DNA of 64,000 nucleotides from Aureisphaera galaxeae (GTDB lineage: Bacteria > Bacteroidota > Bacteroidia > Flavobacteriales > Flavobacteriaceae): the NCBI RefSeq assembly GCF_028561275.1, contig NZ_JAQQTF010000007.1:284930-348929 (forward strand), written 5' to 3'. Made by a program: the position numbers and the translations under genes. The notes under the pieces are model-generated. The model had not been told where the DNA came from and searched no databases. It saw only the letters and a list, made by a program, of their open reading frames with translations. Position 1 is the first letter of the stretch. Every line of letters starts with the position of its first letter. Shown piece by piece: positions 15,480-23,517 of the stretch.

Positions 15480-17582
15480 ATGAGCAAACTGACCCAACCA
15501 AAATTTGTTACGGATTACTACTACGACCGAAGAGTACCTACCCTAGCATGCAATAGCGTGAATGGAGAAGGAGAGATTGCTCGATGGGTGATGGACCTAC
15601 ATCAAATTCTTCGTGTGAATAACAATCACAGCCCGCAACTTTCAGTCGGAGCATTAGAAAAAATGACCAAGGATAGTACCGCCAAAGATGCCCCTGTATT
15701 GTGCATGACCGATGTGACTTTGTATACGGCCGAAAGCATCATTCGGCATTACGATTCGGATGTGGATGAAGTACAGAAGTTGTTCCCTATAAAAGATACG
15801 CAGCGACTAAATGAGGTGGAAGATCTGTATGGTCTGTTCACCGGACCCCTTCAGAAAGCTGTACTGCAATACTTTTATTCTGAATTATTCAGCTCTAAAA
15901 AGAATGCGCTTTCCCTTATGACTAAGGGAGTACCTGCCAGTGAAAGTTCCAAATGGAAAATGGAATACGGTTCGCTTAAGAAAAAGCTGTTTCAGCAGTT
16001 TGGAATAGGAGATCAAGATTCGGTGGTGTTTTTGGTGGAAGTTCAGAAGATATTTACCCAAGTAAACGATCTTCTGAAGGACGGTAGACGATACCTTACA
16101 GGTGATTCAATTTCGGCGGCCGATGTTGCCTTCGCAGCTTGTGCGGCCCCGGTACTGCTACCGGTGGAATTCCAAGGATCCTTGCCAAAATTCAATGAGA
16201 TTTCCGAAGAGCTTCGTCAAGAGATCATGGATTTAAGAGCGACTCCTGCCGGACAGTTTGCCTTGCATTTATACCAAGAAGATAGGCCTATCAATTTGGA
16301 TTTGGGCGCACCTCCCAAATATCCGAATGCCTTTAAACGAGGATTGAATAAACTACTCATTAAACTGACCAGCAATCAAGGAAAGGTATTTTACTTCCTT
16401 CAGAAACGATTCCCGGTATTGAGAATCGGGGTCGCCAAAATTGCCGCGGTAAGCCGCCATGATTTGGTGGTTGAGGTATTGGATAGGGACTTGGATTTTA
16501 CCATTAAGGAAATCAATGCCAAAAAGATGGCCAACCAAAAAGGAACTTTCTTTTTGGGAATGGACCGCAACAATCCACAATTTGATCGTGAGCGGAATTA
16601 CGTTCGTGCCGCTACCCATAAAGATGATTTGGAAATGATCCGCAAATACGTGCGCGAACATGCGGATGCCATTTGCGAACGGGTACAATCCTATGGAAAA
16701 CTTGATGTGGTACAGACCCTTAATTATAATGTGCTTCTCGGTCTTTTGGGATATTACTTCGGGGTGCCGGCTCCCGTAGATTCTCAAATGAAACGTTGGC
16801 AACGCACCATGTTCTACGATTTGTTCCTAAACTTCACCAACAATCCAGAAAAGCATCATGCGGCTGTCCAATCGGGCAAGGAACGCACGGCTTGGGTACG
16901 AGGGCTTATTTCAGAAAGAAAACAAGCCTTGGCCAATGGACAGGAAATCGATGACAACTTGTTGAATCGCCTCATTAAGATGCAACAACAAGAGGAATAT
17001 AACTGGGTAGATGATGATACCATACGACGAAATATTGGTGGATTGCTCACCGGAATTCAGGAAACGACCAGTAAAGCGGTGATCTATGCCTTACAGGAAC
17101 TATTTAAACGACCAGAAGTGTTGAAAGGAGCCATTGAAGCTTCTAAAGCAAGGGATATGGATACGGTAAAAGGATATGTGTATGAGGCCTTGCGATTTAA
17201 TCCTGTACAACCAGGAGTGCTCCGTTTTTCGGAAACGAAACAAATCCTAAAAGGGGCTGGCAAGAAAACATACACCATTAAAGGTAATAGAAGAATCATG
17301 GCATTAACCTCTGGGGCCATGTTCGATCCAGTAACCTTTCCAGAACCCAAGAAGTTTAAACACGATCGTAATTCGCGCTACATGAATTGGGGTTTCGCCC
17401 TGCACGAATGTTATGGAAAATACATTAATAGCGTTACGATTCCGGAATTGGTTACGGCCGTTCTTAGGTTGGAAAACGTTTCCCTTTCCAAAGGCACTTT
17501 GGGAAGAGGTTCGGGCTTAACGATGGGTCCTTTCCCCAATAACTACGTCGTTACTTTCAATAAGAAAACTACCACAAACTAA
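15480..17582 (+). CDS. Glutathione-transferase-like / cytochrome P450 fusion protein
   Basis: This 700-residue soluble protein is made of two parts. Residues about 1-265 follow the glutathione S-transferase plan: a thioredoxin-like half ending APVLCMTDVTLYTAESIIRH and a helical half with RRYLTGDSISAADVAFAA. Residues about 300-695 are a P450: I-helix GIQETT (525-530), K-helix EALR (Glu569-Arg572) and haem loop WGFALHECYG with thiolate Cys644. The loop departs from FGxGxHxCxG by Trp for Phe and Ala for the second Gly. All residues needed for haem binding are present, so it should be a working haem-thiolate enzyme. Redox partners are not encoded nearby, which suits a peroxide- or hydroperoxide-using P450. 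The family assignment of the N-terminus is by eye. Confidence 0.85.
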   Translation: MSKLTQPKFVTDYYYDRRVPTLACNSVNGEGEIARWVMDLHQILRVNNNHSPQLSVGALEKMTKDSTAKDAPVLCMTDVTLYTAESIIRHYDSDVDEVQKLFPIKDTQRLNEVEDLYGLFTGPLQKAVLQYFYSELFSSKKNALSLMTKGVPASESSKWKMEYGSLKKKLFQQFGIGDQDSVVFLVEVQKIFTQVNDLLKDGRRYLTGDSISAADVAFAACAAPVLLPVEFQGSLPKFNEISEELRQEIMDLRATPAGQFALHLYQEDRPINLDLGAPPKYPNAFKRGLNKLLIKLTSNQGKVFYFLQKRFPVLRIGVAKIAAVSRHDLVVEVLDRDLDFTIKEINAKKMANQKGTFFLGMDRNNPQFDRERNYVRAATHKDDLEMIRKYVREHADAICERVQSYGKLDVVQTLNYNVLLGLLGYYFGVPAPVDSQMKRWQRTMFYDLFLNFTNNPEKHHAAVQSGKERTAWVRGLISERKQALANGQEIDDNLLNRLIKMQQQEEYNWVDDDTIRRNIGGLLTGIQETTSKAVIYALQELFKRPEVLKGAIEASKARDMDTVKGYVYEALRFNPVQPGVLRFSETKQILKGAGKKTYTIKGNRRIMALTSGAMFDPVTFPEPKKFKHDRNSRYMNWGFALHECYGKYINSVTIPELVTAVLRLENVSLSKGTLGRGSGLTMGPFPNNYVVTFNKKTTTN

Positions 17583-17590
17583 CCAAACGT

Positions 17591-18838
17591 ATGAGTACAA
17601 AACAGAATGCGGTCTCACTTCAAATTCCGCTTAAACCCGATAAGGTAGCTGAGGTTACCGAATTGTTGAATACTGGAGGGAATCCTGCCCTAAAGCAGAC
17701 CTTTTTCTCCTTCAAGAAAATGCCCACGGTACACTTTGCAAGATGGATCGTCGTACCGGCTGGAAAAGGGATCGACCCCAGCTTGGTTTATGCGGGTAAT
17801 ATAGATGGCGATAAGCAACAGCATTTAAAAGACTTGGTAGATCATTTAGGGGATGACTTGGATCAGATTTTTAAGTATTGCCAAGGATATCCAGATGGAG
17901 GCGATACAGACACTGGGAATCGTTTGGCATTTTTGAAAAAACATGCCATTCCAACCCAAGGTTTCTATGTAGGTGCACCCAACAGAACGGTGCAGCAAAT
18001 CCATCAGGAAGGGGAGTTGTACGATGCCCTTCGCACCTTTGTGAAAGATAACGGAAGTCAATGGAAAAACTCCAAAGAAGCCTACACAGCAATTAAAGGC
18101 TTCGTTGGAAGTGATCCGAAATGGGATTGGGCAAGAAAGCCCTATCATACCCCGAAAGTGAATATTCTAGCCACGGCCTTTTTGGCATTACTCTTATTGG
18201 TATTGCTTCCTGTGCTCATTATATTCATCATATTGATTCATTTCTTCTACGAACTTCGTGCGAAACCCTTTGGGAAGACCCAAAGTCAGATTCCGTTGGA
18301 GCATTTGGCTGCTTTGAAAGATCAGGAAGATATCATATATCAGAACCAATTGTCTCAAGTATTTGAGTTGAAAGGAGGACTTCGGAAGTTAGGATTGAAG
18401 TTTTTCCTGTGGGCTACCAGTTGGGGTGCCCGAAATACGTTTGTAATGGGACAGTTGATGGGGACACCCACCATTCATTTTGCTCGTTGGGTGATTATAG
18501 ATGGAGGAAAGCGTTTTGTATTCTTCAGTAATTTCGATGGTAGCTTCGACGAATACCTTGGGGATTTCGTGGACAACAATGGATGGGGACTTAACGCTAT
18601 ATACGGAGCGGCCAAGGGCTACCCAAGAACCTTCTTCATGTTTGGACGTGGATCCTACCGAATTGCGGAATTCATGGGTTGGGGTCGATTGACCCAAGTA
18701 CCTACACCCATTTGGTATTCAGCCTATCCATGGGATGGATTACAGCAGATCGTAGACCGATCCAAATTACGGATGGAGTTGTTCAATTCTGGTGAGTTGA
18801 ACGATGCCCAGATCAAACAAATGCTTCGTAGAATCTAA
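17591..18838 (+). CDS. Membrane protein with duplicated HFARW domain (DyP/P450 operon)
   Basis: This 415-residue protein has an internal duplication. The first copy (about 45-125) has VHFARWIVV at His48, then AGNIDGD and CQGYP; the second (about 293-360) has IHFARWVII at His296, then FSNFDGS and AAKGYP. Between them lies a strongly hydrophobic stretch at about residues 194-222 (LATAFLALLLLVLLPVLI and onward), one long or two short membrane helices. The repeated HFARW/N-x-DG pattern resembles a ferredoxin-like accessory domain that I associate with DyP peroxidases, but no name is certain. It would tether the otherwise soluble enzymes of the operon to the inner membrane. It starts eight bases after the P450 stop and ends 12 bases before the DyP gene. 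Confidence 0.85.
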   Translation: MSTKQNAVSLQIPLKPDKVAEVTELLNTGGNPALKQTFFSFKKMPTVHFARWIVVPAGKGIDPSLVYAGNIDGDKQQHLKDLVDHLGDDLDQIFKYCQGYPDGGDTDTGNRLAFLKKHAIPTQGFYVGAPNRTVQQIHQEGELYDALRTFVKDNGSQWKNSKEAYTAIKGFVGSDPKWDWARKPYHTPKVNILATAFLALLLLVLLPVLIIFIILIHFFYELRAKPFGKTQSQIPLEHLAALKDQEDIIYQNQLSQVFELKGGLRKLGLKFFLWATSWGARNTFVMGQLMGTPTIHFARWVIIDGGKRFVFFSNFDGSFDEYLGDFVDNNGWGLNAIYGAAKGYPRTFFMFGRGSYRIAEFMGWGRLTQVPTPIWYSAYPWDGLQQIVDRSKLRMELFNSGELNDAQIKQMLRRI

Positions 18839-18850
18839 AGACACATCAAA

Positions 18851-20272
18851 ATGGCCATTATAGCGAATCCAAAAACAATCGATTTAAAAGACGTCCAGGG
18901 TATGATTACCCGAGGCTATGGTAAATTATATGAAACGGCTTATTTTTTACTGAAGGTAGAAGATGCAAGTAAAGCCAAGGAGTGGATGAAAGAGGTGATT
19001 CCCCTAATAGATTCCGCTGACGTTTCAGATCATTCCGAAAAAACCATTCACTTAGCATTTACGCCCGATGGGCTTTCTGCTTTGGGGATGAGTAAAGAAA
19101 ATGTGGAAGCATTTCCAGTGCCCTTTCGGGAAGGGATTTCTACTCCGGACCGAAACAGGATTTTAGGGGATTGGGGTGAAAACAATCCTGAGAAGTGGCG
19201 ATGGGGAGGACACCAAGAGAACTTCCATATTCTTATGATTTTCCACGCCAAGGACAAGGAGAGCATTGCTTCTTTCCTTGCAGAAGAGAAAGATCGCCTT
19301 CAAAAGAATGGCGGGCTTTCACTCACACGAGAAATGCGGGGGTATCTGCGTCCAGATAATAAAGAAGCCTTTGGCTTCCATGATGGAATCTCCCAACCTG
19401 TAATTAAGGGATCTGGGAGACCGGGTCCTGAGAACGATATTATTCAAACTGGAGAATTCTTGATGGGATACAAGAACGAGCACGATCAATTTCCATTTTC
19501 TCCTTTATTGTTAAAAGAAGAAGGGAATACCTCCTTGTTGCATGACGATGCTGCGGGCTCTGGTAAGAAGGATTTGGGGCATAACGGAACCTTTATGGTA
19601 TTCCGCCAAATGCAACAACATGTAGATGAGTTTTGGGATTATATGGAGCAGAATTCCTTAAATCCCGATGGTTCGCCCAATGAGGAAGCTAAGATAAAAT
19701 TGGCTGCCAAATGTGTGGGCCGATGGCCGAGTGGAGCTTCTTTGGTCAATTTCCCTGATAAAGATCCCGGTGGGGATTTGGAGAACGATGATTTTGGGTA
19801 TGCAGACAAGGATCCCGAAGGACTTCGTTGTCCCTACGGTTCACATTTAAGAAGAAACAACCCACGGGACGCGTTCCGTTGGTACGATAAGAAACAATCC
19901 TTGAAGATTACCCGTCGCCATAGGATCATCCGTCGTGGAAGAACCTATGAGTTACCTCCCGAAAATGGATCGGACCAAGGTGAAATCGGATTGCATTTCA
20001 TTTGCTTTAATGCGAATATCGAATTGCAATTTGAATTCATTCAACATGCTTGGGCCAACAACAACCAAATGCGGCACTTGCACAATGATATCGATGTCAT
20101 TATTGGAGTGCCCGACGAATTGAATCCCAAGGGAGAACATAGTGGATTTACCATTCAGGCAGAACCCGTAAATCAGTTCATCGATAATTGGAAACGCTTT
20201 GTAACCATACGAGGAGGTGAGTATTTCTTCTTCCCGTCCATTTCAGTCATTAATTATTTAACCACCCTATAA
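18851..20272 (+). CDS. DyP-type haem peroxidase
   Basis: This 473-residue protein belongs to the longer type of dye-decolorizing peroxidase. Diagnostic features: the distal GxxDG motif as GFHDGISQP (Asp178), the haem-ligating His332 in GSHLRRNNPRD, and the distal Arg block HRIIRRGRTY. Two ferredoxin-like halves are apparent. There is no Tat or Sec signal, so it acts in the cytoplasm unless carried by a partner. DyPs use hydrogen peroxide to oxidise bulky aromatics or can act on lipid hydroperoxides. Being between a membrane protein and a lipase suggests a lipid-related substrate (inference). No key residue is missing. Confidence 0.94.
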   Translation: MAIIANPKTIDLKDVQGMITRGYGKLYETAYFLLKVEDASKAKEWMKEVIPLIDSADVSDHSEKTIHLAFTPDGLSALGMSKENVEAFPVPFREGISTPDRNRILGDWGENNPEKWRWGGHQENFHILMIFHAKDKESIASFLAEEKDRLQKNGGLSLTREMRGYLRPDNKEAFGFHDGISQPVIKGSGRPGPENDIIQTGEFLMGYKNEHDQFPFSPLLLKEEGNTSLLHDDAAGSGKKDLGHNGTFMVFRQMQQHVDEFWDYMEQNSLNPDGSPNEEAKIKLAAKCVGRWPSGASLVNFPDKDPGGDLENDDFGYADKDPEGLRCPYGSHLRRNNPRDAFRWYDKKQSLKITRRHRIIRRGRTYELPPENGSDQGEIGLHFICFNANIELQFEFIQHAWANNNQMRHLHNDIDVIIGVPDELNPKGEHSGFTIQAEPVNQFIDNWKRFVTIRGGEYFFFPSISVINYLTTL

Positions 20273-20282
20273 TCTAATATTC

Positions 20283-21149
20283 ATGAGAACCATTGAAAGT
20301 GTAGTTTTTAAAGGCGGCGGCGTACTGGGCATGGCCTATGCTGGAGCCATCGAAGCCTTGGAAGAACAAGGTATACTTCAGAAAGTGCAACGGTCTGCCG
20401 GAACCTCGGCGGGATCGGTCGTAGCCCTTATGGTGGCTTTGGGGTACAATTCTGCAGAGATTAAAAAGGTGGTAAATGAAACCAACTTCAACGACTTTGA
20501 AGATCATTGGAATCCCTTGCGCGTAGCCACAAAATATGGACTGTATAAAGGAGATTTTTTATTGAAATGGATTCAAGGAATCGTGGCCGAAAAGGCGGAT
20601 AAAAACATTACTTATGGGGAGATGAAAGCGAAAGGCTTCAAGGAACTAAAGGTTTTTGCAACGAATTTGAACACGCAGTTGGCACAAGAGTTTTCTGCCG
20701 AAGAAACCCCGGATGTAAAATTGGCCGAAAGTGTACGCGCCTCTATGTCCATTCCTCTATTTTTCGCTGCTTGGCAATTTCCTCATGGCAAACCCAACAA
20801 TCACATTTATGTAGATGGGGGAGTGTTATACAATTATCCCATCAATGCATATGACTTGGATACCACCCTTGGATTTTTCCTGCATGACAAACACGATTTG
20901 AGCGGTTCCGATTTGGAATATGATCACCTATTGAATTATGTAGGGTCCCTGTTTCAAACGCTGCTAAAGGCTCAAGAGATCGATTTTGAGGCCAGTGAAG
21001 AAGAAACCGAGGTGTCCATTTTAATAGATGACTTCGGAATTTCGGCCACCAATTTCAGTATTGATGATGAACAGAAAACGAAGCTGTTCAATTCTGGGAA
21101 AGAAGCCACGCTAAATTATATTCAGAAGAATAAAGCGGGCCAATCTTAG
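20283..21149 (+). CDS. Patatin-like phospholipase
   Basis: This 288-residue protein has the complete patatin catalytic apparatus: glycine-rich oxyanion hole FKGGGVLGMAYAG, nucleophile Ser42 in GTSAGS, and Asp178 in YVDGGVLYNYP, a Ser-Asp dyad. Patatin lipases release fatty acids from phospholipids or galactolipids. It is the last gene of the five-gene operon, 11 bases after the DyP gene, and could supply the free fatty acid that the P450 and peroxidase oxidise. No signal peptide. Its stop overlaps the stop of the convergent pbpC by four bases. Confidence 0.95.
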   Translation: MRTIESVVFKGGGVLGMAYAGAIEALEEQGILQKVQRSAGTSAGSVVALMVALGYNSAEIKKVVNETNFNDFEDHWNPLRVATKYGLYKGDFLLKWIQGIVAEKADKNITYGEMKAKGFKELKVFATNLNTQLAQEFSAEETPDVKLAESVRASMSIPLFFAAWQFPHGKPNNHIYVDGGVLYNYPINAYDLDTTLGFFLHDKHDLSGSDLEYDHLLNYVGSLFQTLLKAQEIDFEASEEETEVSILIDDFGISATNFSIDDEQKTKLFNSGKEATLNYIQKNKAGQS

Positions 21150-23512
21150 GAAGCATTGGCAATCACAATACGTTGCTTTACCTCATTGCCTTCCTCATCT
21201 ACTGCGGTTAAGATATATTCACCCGGTAATGGGGTAAACGCCCATTCGTGAAAGGTTTGGGTGGTACCCAAAAAGGTGTCATTCAAATACCAATAGACAC
21301 GGGTTTCAGGGGACCGGTGAGCCAATTGAAGCACAATTTCATTCACTTGGGTATCAAAGTCCTTGGCGAGTAAAATGGTCTCGTTGGCCTTTGGGAAAAT
21401 GAATTCCATCACCTTTTCGCCCTCCCGTAAGCAATCCAATTTAAAGGGAGGAAGTGGACGGTATTCGGGATGTGCATGGGTGTAATAATACTCCTGAACA
21501 GGGGATAGACTGAACCATTGTTTCTGTTTCATTTCAGATAAATCATAGCAGGAGGAATTTACTTGATAGCGCTCTGAAGCATCCACAAAAATCTGTTTGT
21601 GATAAGGACAGGGCTCAGTTCGGATGCCTTTTTCCGGAATGAAATCCGTTTCTACATGATCGCAAAATATTCCTGCCAAGTGACCACTTTTGGTGCAAAC
21701 TTCCGTTTCAAGTAAAGCATCGTATGGTATAGCAAATCCTTCACTTTTTGGCAGCGCGTCGAAGACATCGAATAACAAAGGTGCAGCAGCCTGGATTCCT
21801 GTTAGCCCTGGACGACCTTCTCCATCGGCATTTCCAACCCAAACGCCTACCGCATATTTGGGTGTTACCCCAACGGCCCAAGCATCCTTAAAACCGAAAC
21901 TAGTTCCAGTTTTCCAAGCGATGGATTGGGAATTGGTAAAATGCTGCCAGTTTTCTTCTCCCTCGGGCCGATTCAACCCTTTTAAGGCTTCAAAGGTTTT
22001 ATAGATACTTCCTGCATCGAAAACAACGGGTTGAAATTGTTCTTCACCAAATGAAACCCCCTCATCCTTTATAAAAGTAGGCGTTGAAAACTCAAATTCA
22101 CGGTAGGTACTCGAGGCATCGTTGAAATGGTTGAGACTACTCGCCATTCCTGCATACGCTTGGGTAATCTCCCAGAGCGAACTTTCGGCACCTCCTAGAA
22201 TAAGCGATAAACCATAGTAATGAGGGGATTTATTGATCTGTTTCAGATTTATTTCTTGAAGCCGTTGATAGAACCGCTCCAATCCGTATTGCTGAAGGCT
22301 CCGAACCGCTGGGATATTCAGGGAACGGGACAGGGCTTCATCCGCCGGGACAGCACCATCGAAACGATTGTTGAAGTTTTTGGGACTGTATCCATTAATG
22401 GTTGTAGGAACATCCGTCATTAAGGTTTTTGGGAGCAGGTCTCCACCTTCTAATGCCGCCGCATATAGGAAAGGTTTTAGGATACTTCCTGTACTTCGGG
22501 GTTTGTCGACTATATCCACGAAACGATTGTTCTCCTTATCGGTGGGAGCATTGCCAATATAAGCCAATACTTCCCGTGTATTCACATCCAGAATAAGTAC
22601 GGCTAGATTGTGAATCTCGTTTTGTTTCAATTGGTAATGATGATCGGTACTAATGCGATTTACCTTTTGTTGTAAGTTCGCTTCGACGGTCGTACTGATT
22701 CGTTCTCCCGGAGATGCGCTTCTTATCTTTTCCAAAAGATGAGGCGCTAACTGTGGAAGTGGCATGGGTTTTCCAGGAAGGGCTTCTTCCAATGCCAATT
22801 CGTAGGTCGTGGCATCTATGATTTCATTTTCATGAAGCTTCAACAGGAGACGATCTCTTTTGGCTCTTAATAGTTCTTCATTCTTGCCGGGAAAGATGAG
22901 CGAAGGGGCATTAGGCAGTACCGCTAATGATGCGCTTTGCCCCCAACTCAACTCACTGGAGGGAATTCCAAAATATCGCCATGAAGCCGTTTCCAAGCCC
23001 ACCACATTTCCCCCGAATGGTGCATATGACGCATAAAAATTCAATATCTCTTCTTTAGAGTAACCCGCTTCCAATCGGGTAGCCATAAAGAGTTCGATGG
23101 CCTTTTCAAAATAGCTACGTTCTTTATTCTTTCGGGCCAATCGGATTACCTGTTGGGTCAACGTACTTCCACCCCGACGGGTTTCTGTGGTCATGTTCTG
23201 CCACAGTGCCTTGGCCATAGAAACCGGGTTAAAGCCAGGGTGTGTATAGAAGTACTCATCTTCAAAATGGATAATGCTTTGTTCGAACCGATAGGGAATG
23301 CTATCCATCGCTGGGAAACGCCATTGGCCATCATTGGCAATGCGCGCTCCTAACAAGACACCTTCCCTACTTTCTACCACCGTAGAGGTTGGATTCTGGA
23401 AAAGCGGTTTAGGCAAACAGAACAGCCATACCACAAACAGTACACTCATAAAACCAACTTTGATTTTATGCCGTTTCATTTTAGCAATAATATGTCTGCA
23501 GATGGCTTTCAT
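21146..23512 (-). CDS. pbpC: Penicillin-binding protein 1C (bifunctional)
   Basis: This protein has 788 residues from the ATG at 23512, five bases after the upstream stop; a start at 23539 would overlap that gene. One N-terminal membrane anchor is followed by the GT51 glycosyltransferase (FEDEYFYTHPGFNP, RRGGSTLTQQ), the transpeptidase domain (SILKPF as SxxK, SRSLN, KTGTSFGFKDAWAVG) and a C-terminal PBP1C-specific domain (about 680-788). It polymerises and crosslinks peptidoglycan on the periplasmic face; in E. coli PBP1C is a minor synthase. Pairing with an alpha-2-macroglobulin gene just upstream is the well-known bacterial arrangement. Confidence 0.95.
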   Translation of the reverse strand: MKAICRHIIAKMKRHKIKVGFMSVLFVVWLFCLPKPLFQNPTSTVVESREGVLLGARIANDGQWRFPAMDSIPYRFEQSIIHFEDEYFYTHPGFNPVSMAKALWQNMTTETRRGGSTLTQQVIRLARKNKERSYFEKAIELFMATRLEAGYSKEEILNFYASYAPFGGNVVGLETASWRYFGIPSSELSWGQSASLAVLPNAPSLIFPGKNEELLRAKRDRLLLKLHENEIIDATTYELALEEALPGKPMPLPQLAPHLLEKIRSASPGERISTTVEANLQQKVNRISTDHHYQLKQNEIHNLAVLILDVNTREVLAYIGNAPTDKENNRFVDIVDKPRSTGSILKPFLYAAALEGGDLLPKTLMTDVPTTINGYSPKNFNNRFDGAVPADEALSRSLNIPAVRSLQQYGLERFYQRLQEINLKQINKSPHYYGLSLILGGAESSLWEITQAYAGMASSLNHFNDASSTYREFEFSTPTFIKDEGVSFGEEQFQPVVFDAGSIYKTFEALKGLNRPEGEENWQHFTNSQSIAWKTGTSFGFKDAWAVGVTPKYAVGVWVGNADGEGRPGLTGIQAAAPLLFDVFDALPKSEGFAIPYDALLETEVCTKSGHLAGIFCDHVETDFIPEKGIRTEPCPYHKQIFVDASERYQVNSSCYDLSEMKQKQWFSLSPVQEYYYTHAHPEYRPLPPFKLDCLREGEKVMEFIFPKANETILLAKDFDTQVNEIVLQLAHRSPETRVYWYLNDTFLGTTQTFHEWAFTPLPGEYILTAVDEEGNEVKQRIVIANAS

Positions 23513-23517
23513 CAGTT

